From contig NZ_JADKPO010000017.1 of assembly GCF_015352445.1 (NCBI RefSeq), positions 39,731 through 103,730 on the forward strand: a stretch of DNA of 64,000 nt, read 5' to 3'. The DNA comes from Nocardioides agariphilus. GTDB lineage: Bacteria > Actinomycetota > Actinomycetes > Propionibacteriales > Nocardioidaceae. The notes beneath the pieces were generated by a model, which saw only the letters and a program-made list of their open reading frames with translations, made no database searches and was not told where the DNA came from. Position numbers and translations under genes: made by a program. Position 1 is the stretch's first letter. The number at the start of each line of letters is the position of its first letter. Shown here one piece after another: positions 1-8,865 of this stretch.

Positions 1-1182
1 GGACTTCAGCTGGGCGAGGAAGTTGTCGTAGCCGGCAGCCCAGCTGTAGGTCCGGGACACGTAGACGAGCGCCAGGGCCACGACCGCCGTGACCGCGAGG
101 ATGATCCGGCGCCACTTGGGGTCGTGGCCGCCGCGCGATGCCTTCTCGGCGCGCAGGCTGGCGGCGGTGGTGGTGCGGTCGAGCATGATCGCCATCAGCA
201 CGATCAGCAGACCGGGCACCGTGGCGCCACCGACGTCGTTGCTCTGCAGGGCCCGCAGCACCGGCTTGCCGAGACCCGGCGAGGCGACGAAGGCGGCCAA
301 GGTGGCCATGGACAGCGCCGCCATGATTGTCTGGTTGAGGCCGACCACGATGGTCGCCCGGGCCATCGGCAGCTGCACCTTCGTCAGCCGCTGCCACGAT
401 GTCTGGCCCGAGGAGTCGGTCGCCTCGATCGTGGTCGGCGAGACCCGCCGGAGTCCGTGGCCGGCAATGCGGATGATCGGCGGCAGCGCGTAGACCAGGG
501 TGCAGACCACACCGGCGGAGGTGCCGATGCCGAAGAACAGCACGATCGGGCCGAGGTAGACGAAGGTCGGCATCGTCTGCGCGATGTCCATCAGGGTGGT
601 GAGGATGCCCACTCCGACCTTGCCGCCCGTGCCGTAGTAGACGGCGAGTGGCAGGCCGATGAGGACGGCGATGAGGACGGCGAGCATGGTGACGATCAGG
701 AGGTCGATCGAGTCCTCCCAGTAGCCGAACGCTCCGAAGGCCAGGAACGAGACCAGCACGAGTACGGCGATGCGCAGGTTCGCGACGGCGTAGCCGATCC
801 AGGTGGCGATCGCCACGACGCCCAGCCACCCGATCTGCGGGTAGGGCCGCGGGAAGTCCTTGGTCGAGATCATCCGCGAGAGCCAGTCGGCGAAGCTGGT
901 GAGGCGCTCGCCGATGGAGTAGGTCAGTGACACGAACGGGTTGGTGTCGCGGCTGGCCAGCACGGAGTCGCGGAACCCGGTCAGGTCCTGGTGCAGGGGC
1001 GTGTGGTCACGCTGGCCGAGGGTCAAGGTGGCGTCGCCGTGGAAGATCCTCCAGAGCACCACCCAGACCGCGATGATGATCGCTGTCCAGACCCACTTGC
1101 GTGCGGCGGCGGCGCGGCGACTCTCGACCTCGACCGGCGGGGGAGCCGCGCCCGGCTCCGGCTTGCTGGCCAGGACCGTCAT
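1..1182 (-). CDS. proW: Quaternary-amine ABC transporter permease, 3' end outside window
   Basis: Integral membrane subunit of a glycine betaine/proline betaine/choline type importer. The frame starts at ATG 1182 and stays open to base 1, giving 394 visible residues. Hydrophobic segments occur near residues 30-45, then as a cluster through the middle, with the permease EAA-like loop ([16 protein letters not shown]) following a run typical of ProW. After the usual end of a ProW (about 350 residues) the protein continues into another hydrophobic helix (residues about 367-382) and a soluble stretch, so it may be longer than E. coli ProW, perhaps with a fused second domain. Its start overlaps the proV stop by 4 nt, so the two are translationally coupled. 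Context with betB and betA makes choline or betaine the likely substrate. The true C-terminus cannot be seen. Confidence 0.88.
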   Translation of the reverse strand, partial: MTVLASKPEPGAAPPPVEVESRRAAAARKWVWTAIIIAVWVVLWRIFHGDATLTLGQRDHTPLHQDLTGFRDSVLASRDTNPFVSLTYSIGERLTSFADWLSRMISTKDFPRPYPQIGWLGVVAIATWIGYAVANLRIAVLVLVSFLAFGAFGYWEDSIDLLIVTMLAVLIAVLIGLPLAVYYGTGGKVGVGILTTLMDIAQTMPTFVYLGPIVLFFGIGTSAGVVCTLVYALPPIIRIAGHGLRRVSPTTIEATDSSGQTSWQRLTKVQLPMARATIVVGLNQTIMAALSMATLAAFVASPGLGKPVLRALQSNDVGGATVPGLLIVLMAIMLDRTTTAASLRAEKASRGGHDPKWRRIILAVTAVVALALVYVSRTYSWAAGYDNFLAQLKS

Positions 1183-2267
1183 GCCGGGACCTCCTGGTGG
1201 TCCTCCTCGGCCACGACCACGCGGAGGATCTCCTCGTCATCGACGATGCCCACGACCTTGCCGTCCTCGATGACGCGCACCGGATGGGCCGAGGCGAGCA
1301 CTGCTTGGGCGGCCTTGCGGACGATGGTGTCGGCGGGCATGGTCGGCCCCTCCATGGAGTCCTCGGGCCGCGGGTCGCGCATCACCCACTTGAGCGTCAG
1401 CACGTGGGAGCGCGGGACGTCGGAGACGAAGTCGCGCACGTACTCGTCGGCGGGTGCGCCCACCACTTCGTCAGGACGGCCGACCTGGATGATGGCGCCG
1501 TCTCGCAGGATCATGATCCGGTCGCCGAGCTTGAGCGCCTCGGCGAGGTCGTGGGTGATGAAGACCATCGTCTTGCCGAGCTCGTGGTGCAGGCGGATGA
1601 CCTCGTTCTGCATGTCTCGGCGGATCAGCGGGTCGAGCGCCGAGAAGGGCTCGTCGAACAGCAGCATGCTCGGGTCGCCGGCCAGGGCGCGGGCCAGGCC
1701 GACGCGCTGCTGCATGCCGCCCGAGAGCTGGTCGGGGTAGGAGCGCTCGTAGCCCTTGAGGCCCACCAGCTCGACGATCTCGGAAGCCTTGGCGCGGCGG
1801 TCCTTCTTCGCCACCCCCCGGATCTCGAGGCCGTAGGCGACGTTGTCGATCACCTGGCGGTGGGGCAGCAGGCCGAAGTGCTGGAAGACCATGGAGACCT
1901 GGCTGCGGCGTACGTCGCGCAGCTGGGCCTCGCTCGCGCTGACGATGTCCTGGCCGGCGATGACGACCTGGCCGGCGGTGGGCTCGATCAGCCGGGTCAG
2001 GCAGCGGACCAGTGTCGACTTGCCGGAGCCCGAGAGCCCCATCACCACGAAGACCTCTCCAGGAGCGACGTCGAAGGAGACGTCCTTGACGCCCACCACG
2101 CAGCCGGTCTTCTCCTTCAGCTCTGCGCGCGAGAGGTCGGCGTCGGGAGTGCCGATGATCTTGTCGGCGTCGCGCCCGAAGATCTTCCAGAGGTTCTTGA
2201 CCGTGAGCCCGGCATCGCCGTCGGAGGCCGTCGAGCCCGCGGCAGGCTGGGTAGTGGTAGTCGTCAT
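1179..2267 (-). CDS. proV: Quaternary-amine ABC transporter ATP-binding subunit
   Basis: ATPase (362 aa) that powers the ProW permease. It shows the long ProV/OpuAA-type N-terminal extension (KIFGRDADK...), a Walker A (GLSGSGKST), Q-loop, signature (LSGGMQQR), Walker B ([12 protein letters not shown]) and H-loop (FITHD). The C-terminal region resembles a CBS-like regulatory segment ([18 protein letters not shown]), which in the family senses ionic strength or ligand. ATG 2267 overlaps the betA stop (ATGA), and its own stop overlaps proW, so uptake and oxidation genes form one transcript. The N-terminus has an odd threonine run. Confidence 0.93.
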   Translation of the reverse strand: MTTTTTQPAAGSTASDGDAGLTVKNLWKIFGRDADKIIGTPDADLSRAELKEKTGCVVGVKDVSFDVAPGEVFVVMGLSGSGKSTLVRCLTRLIEPTAGQVVIAGQDIVSASEAQLRDVRRSQVSMVFQHFGLLPHRQVIDNVAYGLEIRGVAKKDRRAKASEIVELVGLKGYERSYPDQLSGGMQQRVGLARALAGDPSMLLFDEPFSALDPLIRRDMQNEVIRLHHELGKTMVFITHDLAEALKLGDRIMILRDGAIIQVGRPDEVVGAPADEYVRDFVSDVPRSHVLTLKWVMRDPRPEDSMEGPTMPADTIVRKAAQAVLASAHPVRVIEDGKVVGIVDDEEILRVVVAEEDHQEVPA

Positions 2268-3985
2268 GACGTGACCTCCGGGTTGCGGCTGTCGCCGGGC
2301 GGGTAGAGCGTGCTGCCGGCGCGGAAGCTGTACCAGGGTGCTTCCGAGGGGGGTAGTGGTGTGTTCCCGAGGATCAGGTCGGCCGCCTTCTCGGCGACCA
2401 TCATCACCGGGGCGTAGATGTTGCCGTTGGTGACGAACGGGAAGACCGACGCATCGACCACGCGCAGGCCCTCGACGCCGTGCACACGCATGGTCGAGGG
2501 GTCGACGACCGACATCTCCTCGACGCCCATCGCTGCGGTGCACGAGGGGTGCAGCGCCGTCTCGGCGTCGGCGCGCACCCAGTCGAGGATCTCCTCGTCG
2601 GTCGACACCGACGGCCCAGGCGAGAGCTCGCCGTCGTTGTAAGGAGCGAAGGCGGGCTGGTTGAGGATGTCGCGGGCCACGCGCACTGCCTCCACCCACT
2701 CGCGTCGGTCGTTGGGCGTCGAGAGGTAGTTGAACACCATCGACGGGTGCTGCTTGGGATCGGTCGAGCGGATCCGGATGCGGCCGCGGGTGTCGGCGTA
2801 CATGGGTCCGATGTGCACCTGGTAGCCGTGGCCCTTGGTGGGCGAGCTGCCGTCGTAGCGGATGGCCACGGGCAGGAAGTGGAACATCAGGTTGGGGTAG
2901 TCGACGTCCTCGTTGCTGCGAGCGAAGCCGCCGCCCTCGAAGTGGTTGGTGGCGCCCAGGCCGCGGCGGTGGAACAGCCAGTTGTAGCCGATGCCAGGAC
3001 GGGCCCGCCAGCGCAGGCCGGGGGCGATGGAGACCGGCTGCTTGGAGGCGTACTGGATGTAGACCTCGAGGTGGTCTTGGAGGTTCTCGCCCACGCCCGG
3101 GGAGTGTTGCACGACGGGAATGCCCAGGCCGCGCAGGTGCTCCTGGTCGCCGACGCCCGAGAGCTGCAGGAGCTGGGGGGTGTTGATCGCACCACCGCAC
3201 AGGATCACCTCGCCGGCCGCGACGCTGCGCGGGCGGCCGGCACGCAGGTAGTCGACGCCGACGGCGCGCTTGGCCCCACCCGATGTCTCGAAGCGGATCT
3301 TGGTGCCGAGGGCGAGCGTCTCGACCTTCAGGTTCTTGCGGTGCATCACCGGGTGCAGGTAGGCCCGTGCAGCCGAGAGCCGACGGCCACGATGCACGTT
3401 GCGGTCGAACCGCGCGAAGCCCTCCTGGCGGTAGCCGTTGACGTCGTCGGTCAGGTGGTAGCCGGCCTGCTGGGCTGCTTCGAAGAAGGCGGCGAACAGC
3501 GGGTTCGCCGCGGGCCCCTGCTCGAGCACGAGCGGCCCGTCACCGCCGCGCCACTGGTCGGCCGCGACGCTGCCGTCGACGAGGAGCCGGGTCTCCATGC
3601 GCTTGAAGTAGGGCAGGCAGTGGGCATAGCTCCACTCCTTCATGCCCGGCTGAGCGGCCCAGCGCTCGTAGTCCATGGGGTTGCCGCGCTGGAAGATCAT
3701 CCCGTTGATGCTGGAGGAGCCGCCGAGCACCTTGCCGCGCGCGTGGTGGACGCGGCGGCCGTTCATGTGCGGCTCGGGGTCGGTCTGGTACTTCCAGTCG
3801 TAGAGCCGGTTGCCGATCGGGATCGGCAGCGCGGCGGGCATGTGCACGAACGGGTCGATGCGCCAGTCGGAGTGACCCGCCTCGAGCACGAGCACGCTCG
3901 TGGACGGGTCGGCCGAGAGCCGGTTGGCCAGCGAGCAACCGGCCGAGCCCCCGCCGACGATGACGATGTCGTAGCGGTCACTCAT
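2264..3985 (-). CDS. betA: Choline dehydrogenase (GMC oxidoreductase)
   Basis: FAD-dependent GMC-family enzyme (573 aa) oxidising choline to betaine aldehyde, usually membrane-associated and passing electrons to the respiratory chain. The N-terminal Rossmann motif GGGSAG sits at residues 11-16, followed by the GMC signature around [17 protein letters not shown], and the C-terminal half carries HPSCTAAMG and the terminal [14 protein letters not shown] typical of BetA. Length fits the family (E. coli about 556). ATG 3985 overlaps the betB stop by 4 nt. Other GMC alcohol dehydrogenases cannot be excluded from sequence alone, but pairing with betB and proVW supports choline as substrate. Confidence 0.92.
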   Translation of the reverse strand: MSDRYDIVIVGGGSAGCSLANRLSADPSTSVLVLEAGHSDWRIDPFVHMPAALPIPIGNRLYDWKYQTDPEPHMNGRRVHHARGKVLGGSSSINGMIFQRGNPMDYERWAAQPGMKEWSYAHCLPYFKRMETRLLVDGSVAADQWRGGDGPLVLEQGPAANPLFAAFFEAAQQAGYHLTDDVNGYRQEGFARFDRNVHRGRRLSAARAYLHPVMHRKNLKVETLALGTKIRFETSGGAKRAVGVDYLRAGRPRSVAAGEVILCGGAINTPQLLQLSGVGDQEHLRGLGIPVVQHSPGVGENLQDHLEVYIQYASKQPVSIAPGLRWRARPGIGYNWLFHRRGLGATNHFEGGGFARSNEDVDYPNLMFHFLPVAIRYDGSSPTKGHGYQVHIGPMYADTRGRIRIRSTDPKQHPSMVFNYLSTPNDRREWVEAVRVARDILNQPAFAPYNDGELSPGPSVSTDEEILDWVRADAETALHPSCTAAMGVEEMSVVDPSTMRVHGVEGLRVVDASVFPFVTNGNIYAPVMMVAEKAADLILGNTPLPPSEAPWYSFRAGSTLYPPGDSRNPEVTS

Positions 3986-5469
3986 CGGGGACTCCCGTCG
4001 AACCAGCGCTGCTCGGCAGGGCGGATGTTGTGCCACACGTGCTTGGTCTCGCGGTACTCGGCCAAGCCGTGCTCGCCCAGCTCTCGCCCGATACCGGACT
4101 GCTTGTAGCCGCCCCACTCGGCCTGCGGGACGTAGGGGTGGTAGTCGTTGATCCAGACCGTGCCCATCCGCAGCCGCGCGGCGACTCGCTGGGCCTTGCC
4201 GGCGTCCTGGGTCCAGATGGCGCCGGCCAGGCCGTACTGGCTGTCGTTGGCGATGCGCACCGCGGCGCTCTCGGGGTCCTCCCCGGAGAACGTCTCGACG
4301 GTGAGCACGGGTCCGAACGACTCCTCCTGGGTGACGCTCATGTCGCTGGTGCAGCCGTCGAGCACGGTGGGCAGGTAGTAGAAGCCGTTGGCGAGAGCCG
4401 GGTCGTCGGGCGCCTGGCCGCCGCACCGGAGTACGGCGCCTTCGGCGATGCCGGCTGCCACGTAGGCGGCCACCTTGTCGCGGTGCGCCGCGCTGATGAG
4501 CGGCCCGGTCTCTGCCTTATCGTCGAACGGGCCGCCCAGGCGGATCGCCTGCGCCCGCTCGACGAGCGCGTCGACGAAGGAGTCGTGGATGGACTCCTCG
4601 ACCACCAGTCGCGCACCGGCCGAGCACACCTGGCCCGAGTGGAGGAAGACCGCCGTGAGCGCGTAGTCGAGGGCCACGTCGAGGTCGGCGTCGGCGAAGA
4701 CGATGTTGGGGTTCTTGCCGCCGAGCTCGAGAGCGACCTTCTTGACCGTCGCTGCGGCGTTGGCCATCACCACGCGGCCGGTGACCAGACCGCCGGTGAA
4801 CGACACCAGGTCGACGCGCGGGTCGCTGGCCAGGGGCGCGCCGGCGTCGGCGCCCGCGCCGAGCACCAGGTTGCCGACACCCGCGGGCAGTCCGGCCTCC
4901 TCGAGGATCCGCATCAGGTGGATGCTCGTGTGAGGCGTGAGCTCGCTGGGCTTGAGGATGAAGGTGTTGCCGGCCGCCAGGCAGGGCGCGACCTTCCAGG
5001 ACGCCTGCAGCAGGGGGTAGTTCCACGGCGCGATCAGGCCGCAGACCCCGACGGGCTCGTGCACGACGCGGCTGACCACGTCGGCGTTGCCGGTGTCGAC
5101 GACGCGGCCGGCGTCCTCGGAGGCGATCCGACCGTAGTAGCGGAACACCGAGACCACGTCGGCGACGTCGTACTCGGCCTCGACCAGGCGCTTGCCGGTG
5201 TCCTTGGACTCCGCCAGTGCGACCGCGTCACGGTCGCGCTCGAGCAGGTCGCCGACCCGGAGCAGGAGGTCGCCGCGCTCGCGCGCGGAGGTGTGCGGCC
5301 AAGGTCCGTGATGGAAGGCGTCGTAGGCGGCCGCGATGGCCGACTCGGTGTCCTCGGCGGAGGCCTCGTCGATCTCCGCCACCAAGGTGCCGTCCGCGGG
5401 GCAGCTGATGGTTCGGCGACCGCCCCGCGACGCGGTTGCCCACGCCCCGTCGATGTAGAGCTCAGGCAT
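3982..5469 (-). CDS. betB: Betaine aldehyde dehydrogenase
   Basis: NAD(P)+-dependent aldehyde dehydrogenase (495 aa) converting betaine aldehyde to glycine betaine, first gene of the betB-betA-proV-proW operon. Family motifs are present: PWNYPLLQ, the cofactor-binding KPSE, FTGG, the catalytic-Glu block LELGGKNPN and the catalytic-Cys block GQVCSAGAR. Length is standard for BetB. The only noncoding space that can hold the operon promoter is the 188-bp gap up to xylB, which contains GTTGCG/CGCAAC half-sites. Glycine betaine made here would be the substrate for the MttB-family enzyme encoded 3.4 kb away. Confidence 0.92.
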   Translation of the reverse strand: MPELYIDGAWATASRGGRRTISCPADGTLVAEIDEASAEDTESAIAAAYDAFHHGPWPHTSARERGDLLLRVGDLLERDRDAVALAESKDTGKRLVEAEYDVADVVSVFRYYGRIASEDAGRVVDTGNADVVSRVVHEPVGVCGLIAPWNYPLLQASWKVAPCLAAGNTFILKPSELTPHTSIHLMRILEEAGLPAGVGNLVLGAGADAGAPLASDPRVDLVSFTGGLVTGRVVMANAAATVKKVALELGGKNPNIVFADADLDVALDYALTAVFLHSGQVCSAGARLVVEESIHDSFVDALVERAQAIRLGGPFDDKAETGPLISAAHRDKVAAYVAAGIAEGAVLRCGGQAPDDPALANGFYYLPTVLDGCTSDMSVTQEESFGPVLTVETFSGEDPESAAVRIANDSQYGLAGAIWTQDAGKAQRVAARLRMGTVWINDYHPYVPQAEWGGYKQSGIGRELGEHGLAEYRETKHVWHNIRPAEQRWFDGSPR

Positions 5470-5511
5470 CAGGCCCGTACCGTCCTCTCACCGCACGTCG
5501 CCGCCTCTGCG

Positions 5512-5548
5512 GTTGCGCGATCCGCAACGCGGTGCTCATACCGCAACG
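5512..5548. promoter_or_regulatory. Candidate operator of the betB operon
   Basis: GTTGCG (5512-5517) and CGCAAC (5523-5528) form an inverted repeat with a 5-nt centre. GCGGT/ACCGC (5529-5533/5540-5544) forms another, and CGCAAC recurs at 5543-5548. It lies about 45-80 nt before the betB start. The same GTTGCG/CGCAAC half-sites occur upstream of the IclR gene at 7067-7894, which suggests that regulator as ligand (inference). Confidence 0.45.
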
Positions 5549-5657
5549 ATCCGCTAACCGGAGGATAGGTGACCTGGGCCACACGTCAAGGGTCCCGAAC
5601 AGATTGTCACTGCGATTGTGACCCTCTTGTTCGCTCCGCCGCCAGGGGTGCACGGGC

Positions 5658-7061
5658 TCAAACGCCGTGCATGGTGGAGCGCGCGGCGGCGAAGCGTCCA
5701 CGCACTTCGTCAGCCCAGCCCGCCTGGTCGGGCTCGCGCGTGGCCGCGACGGTGACCGGCCAGTCCGGTGGCGCGCTATCGGTGGAGGCTGCCCAGGCAG
5801 CCTGGCGAGCAGCGCCGAGTGCGACGTACTCGGCCGGTGCGGGGATCACCACCTCGGCGCCGAACAGGTCAGCGGCCGCCTGCTGCACGGCGGTGGAGGC
5901 GGAGCCGCCGCCGATGAGCACCAGGCGCCGGGCGGCAACGCCATGGCGCCCGAGCTCCTCGAGCGCCGACCCGAGGGAGCACAGGAGGCCGAGGACGGCG
6001 GCACGGGCGAGGTTCTCGGGGGTGAGGTTGGCGCGGGTGAGGCCGAGCATCGTGCCGGTCGCGTCGGGGAGGTTGGGGGTGCGCTCCCCGTCGAGGTACG
6101 GGATCAGCGTCAGGCCGCCGGCATCGGGTGCCCCGGACTGCGCGAGCTGGTCGAACCTGCCGAGGTCGACGCCCAGCAGACCGGCTGTCGTGCTGAGGAT
6201 GCGGGCGGCGTTGATCGTGGCGGCGAGGGGCAGGTAGCCGCCGGTCGCGTCGGCGAAGCCGGCGATCGTGCCGCTGGGGTCGACGACCGGCTCCGGCGTC
6301 GAGGCGAACACCGTGCCGCTGGTGCCGATGCTGATGGCCACGTCACCGGGCCGGAGCCCGAGACCGAGTGCGGCCCCGGCGTTGTCGCCGCAGCCCGCCC
6401 CGACGATGGCACCCGCGGTCGTCGTGCCGGCCTGGTCGGCGGGCCCGAGCACGGTCGGCAGGCGGGGTAGGTGGCCCAGTGCGGCCGACACGAGGTCCTC
6501 GCGGTAGCGACCCTCGGTCACCGACCAGTACGCCGTGCCCGATGCGTCGCTGCGGTCGGTGACCGCCTCGTCGGGCCGGCCGAGCAGGCGCCAAGTCAGC
6601 CAGTCGTGGGGGAGCAGCACGCGATCGACACGCGCGGCGAGCTCGGGGTGCTCCTCGGCGAGCCAGGCCAGCTTGGTGAGGGTGAAGGAGGCGACGGGCA
6701 CGACGCCGACCTCGCGCGCCCAGGTCTCCGCGCCCCACTGGTCGCGCAGGCGTTGGGCCTGGCCGGCCGAACGTACGTCGTTCCAGAGCAGGGCGTCGTA
6801 CACCGGCTCGCCGGCGGCGTCGAGGGCGACCATGCCGTGCTGCTGTCCGCCGACGGCGAGGGCCTGTACGTCGTCGAGGTCGCCCAGGTCATGGGTCTGC
6901 GAGGACAGTGCGCGCCACCAGTGCTCGGGATCGACGGCTGTGCCGTCGGGGTGCGGAGCGGAGGTCGCTCCCAAGACCTCGCCGGTGTCGGCGTCGACCC
7001 GCAGCACCTTGGTGCTCTGCGTCGAGGAGTCGATGCCGGCGACGACCCGGCGGCTGGCCAT
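5658..7061 (-). CDS. xylB: FGGY-family carbohydrate kinase, xylulokinase-like
   Basis: Kinase (467 aa) of the FGGY fold, closest in motifs to xylulokinase: N-terminal GIDSSTQSTKV phosphate-binding block, AVGGQQHGMV and LLWNDVRS active-site region, the LLPHDWLTWRL segment, SIGTSGTVFAS, and the C-terminal ATP-binding LIGGGSAS. The expected reaction is D-xylulose to D-xylulose 5-phosphate. No xylose isomerase or sugar transporter is near. It follows the IclR gene with a 5-nt gap and shares its strand, so the regulator probably controls it. Its place between the choline operon and the betaine demethylase genes is unexplained: it may be an unrelated insertion, or may phosphorylate another polyol. 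Confidence 0.85.
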   Translation of the reverse strand: MASRRVVAGIDSSTQSTKVLRVDADTGEVLGATSAPHPDGTAVDPEHWWRALSSQTHDLGDLDDVQALAVGGQQHGMVALDAAGEPVYDALLWNDVRSAGQAQRLRDQWGAETWAREVGVVPVASFTLTKLAWLAEEHPELAARVDRVLLPHDWLTWRLLGRPDEAVTDRSDASGTAYWSVTEGRYREDLVSAALGHLPRLPTVLGPADQAGTTTAGAIVGAGCGDNAGAALGLGLRPGDVAISIGTSGTVFASTPEPVVDPSGTIAGFADATGGYLPLAATINAARILSTTAGLLGVDLGRFDQLAQSGAPDAGGLTLIPYLDGERTPNLPDATGTMLGLTRANLTPENLARAAVLGLLCSLGSALEELGRHGVAARRLVLIGGGSASTAVQQAAADLFGAEVVIPAPAEYVALGAARQAAWAASTDSAPPDWPVTVAATREPDQAGWADEVRGRFAAARSTMHGV

Positions 7062-7066
7062 GGCTG

Positions 7067-7894
7067 CTAGATGCGCTGTCCCCAGCCGAGGCGGTGGGAG
7101 ACCTCGGTGGCGGCAGCGACCAACATGGGGACGGCCTCGGCGAGGCGGTCGTCGTCGAGCCGGAACGTCGGCCCGGAGATGCTCATCGAGGCGATGATGT
7201 CGCCGTGGGCGCTTCGGATCGGGGCGGCCGCAGCGGTCAGGCCCAGCTCCAGCTCGTCGATCGCGAGGGCGTAGCCGGCGGCGCGCACCTTGGCCAGCTC
7301 CTCGCGCAGCCGCGGACGGGTGGTGATGGTCGCGTCGGTGAACCGCGGCAGCTCGCGCAGGGCCGCCTTGAGCTCGGCCTCGGACAGCTCGCTGAGCAGT
7401 ACCTTGCCGTTGCTGGTCGCGTGCAGCGGGATGTGTTGCCCGACCCAGTTGTGGGACTGCAGCGCCGAGGAGCCGGCGACCTGGTCGAGGTAGAGCGCCG
7501 AGGTCTCCGAGCGCACGGTGATGTTGACCGTCTCGCCGGTGTCGGACGCCAGCTGCCGACACACCGGACGCGCCTCGGTGACGAGGTCGAGACGCGCGGT
7601 GGTCGCGCCGGCCAGCCGCAGGTTGCCCACCCCGAGGCGGTATCGCCCGCGGTCGCCGACCTGCTCGACGAGCCGGTGTGCCTCGAGCGTGGCCAGCAGG
7701 CGGAACGCCGTCGACTTGTGCACGCCCAGCCCACCGGCGATCTCGGTCACCCCGGCCTCGCCGTCGCGGGCCAGCAGCTCCAGGATCGTCAGCGCCCGGT
7801 CGACCGACTGGACGGTCGTACCGGACTGCTCGCCCCCGTCGGGAGTCTCGGCAGTCACCAGCGTCGCTCCGTTCGCGCCCACCTCGGCTGCCAT
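7067..7894 (-). CDS. IclR-family transcriptional regulator (first)
   Basis: Protein of 275 aa from ATG 7894, with an in-frame upstream ATG at 7930 as alternative. The N-terminal winged helix-turn-helix spans about residues 28-90 (VDRALTILELL ... VHKSTAFRLLATLEAHRLVE). The C-terminal IclR effector domain follows, with the typical GYALAIDELELGL and PIRSAHGDIIASMSISGP. The shorter start leaves the GTTGCG/CGCAAC half-sites at 7917-7952 wholly upstream, as expected for an autoregulated gene. Downstream is the xylulokinase-like gene. Candidate targets are itself, xylB and, through matching half-sites, the betB operon. The ligand is unknown. Confidence 0.85.
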   Translation of the reverse strand: MAAEVGANGATLVTAETPDGGEQSGTTVQSVDRALTILELLARDGEAGVTEIAGGLGVHKSTAFRLLATLEAHRLVEQVGDRGRYRLGVGNLRLAGATTARLDLVTEARPVCRQLASDTGETVNITVRSETSALYLDQVAGSSALQSHNWVGQHIPLHATSNGKVLLSELSEAELKAALRELPRFTDATITTRPRLREELAKVRAAGYALAIDELELGLTAAAAPIRSAHGDIIASMSISGPTFRLDDDRLAEAVPMLVAAATEVSHRLGWGQRI

Positions 7895-7916
7895 GGCCCG
7901 CACCCTAGCCCTTCGT

Positions 7917-7952
7917 GTTGCGTATGGCACCAGCCGTTCCGGTCACCGCAAC
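7917..7952. promoter_or_regulatory. Candidate IclR operator before its own gene
   Basis: Half-sites GTTGCG (7917-7922) and CGCAAC (7947-7952) face each other across 24 nt between purU and the IclR gene. They match the half-sites before betB. GTTGCG is followed here by TATGGCAC, and before betB (minus strand) by GTATGAGCAC. Confidence 0.4.
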
Positions 7953-7965
7953 GTGCGAGAACGGC

Positions 7966-8862
7966 TCAGCGGAACACGACCGTGCGGTGGCCGTTGAGCA
8001 GCACGCGGGTCTGGGAGTGCCAGCGCACGGCGCGGGAGAGCACCTGGGCCTCGGTGTCGCGGCCGACAGCCACCAGCTGTTCGGGGGCCAGGGTGTGGTC
8101 GACGCGGGCGATGTCCTGCTCGATGATCGGGCCCTCGTCGAGGTCGCCGGTCACGTAGTGAGCCGTCGCCCCGATCAGCTTCACGCCGCGCTCGTGAGCC
8201 TGGTGGTAGGGCTTGGCCCCCTTGAAGCTCGGCAGGAACGAGTGGTGGATGTTGATGGCCTTGCCGCTCAGGTTGCGGCACAGGTCGTCGGAGAGGATCT
8301 GCATGTAACGAGCCAGCACCACCAGATGGATGCCCAGCTCGTCGACCCGCTTGAGCAGGTGGGCCTCGGCCTGCGCCTTGGTGTCGGGCGTGACCGGCAC
8401 GTGCTCGAAGTCGATGCCGTAGGTCTTCGCCAGCGGCTCGGCGTCGCGGTGGTTGGAGATGATCAGGGGTACTTCGATCTGCAGGTCGCCTGTCGTGGTG
8501 CGAAACAGCAGGTCGTTGAGGCAGTGCAGCTGCTTGGAGACCAGGATCAGGGTGCGGTAGGGAGTGCGGGCCGACCAGAGCTGGTAGGTCATCGCGAACC
8601 TCTCGGCGGTCGCCGCGAAGGCCGCGCGCAAGGTGTCGGCGTCGGTCGCATCGGCGGTCTCGAAGCTGATGCGCATGAAGAACCGGCCGTGCTCGAGGTC
8701 GCCGAACTGCTGGCTCTCGCGGATGTTGCCGCCGTGCTCCATGAGGAACGAGGTGACGGCGTGCACGATGCCGGGCCGGTCGGGACAGGCCAGCGTGAGG
8801 ACGTAGTCGCCGAGCACGCCGGCATTCTGTACCGCATTTGACTGAACATTCAAATCAGACAC
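7966..8862 (-). CDS. purU: Formyltetrahydrofolate deformylase
   Basis: Hydrolyses 10-formyl-THF to formate and THF. The 298-aa protein has an N-terminal ACT domain (about residues 19-95, LACPDRPGIVHAVT) and a C-terminal formyltransferase-fold domain with the catalytic triad Asn204, His206 and Asp242 (NIHHSFLPSFKG ... LDEGP). The 36-residue His-Asp spacing is as in PurN. It starts with GTG 8862, only 3 nt after the mttB stop, so it is the second gene of the mttB operon. That pairing fits removal of C1 units: methyl groups oxidised on THF would leave as formate and free THF would be regenerated. Expression is probably under the mttB promoter. Confidence 0.93.
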   Translation of the reverse strand: MSDLNVQSNAVQNAGVLGDYVLTLACPDRPGIVHAVTSFLMEHGGNIRESQQFGDLEHGRFFMRISFETADATDADTLRAAFAATAERFAMTYQLWSARTPYRTLILVSKQLHCLNDLLFRTTTGDLQIEVPLIISNHRDAEPLAKTYGIDFEHVPVTPDTKAQAEAHLLKRVDELGIHLVVLARYMQILSDDLCRNLSGKAINIHHSFLPSFKGAKPYHQAHERGVKLIGATAHYVTGDLDEGPIIEQDIARVDHTLAPEQLVAVGRDTEAQVLSRAVRWHSQTRVLLNGHRTVVFR

Positions 8863-8865
8863 GCC

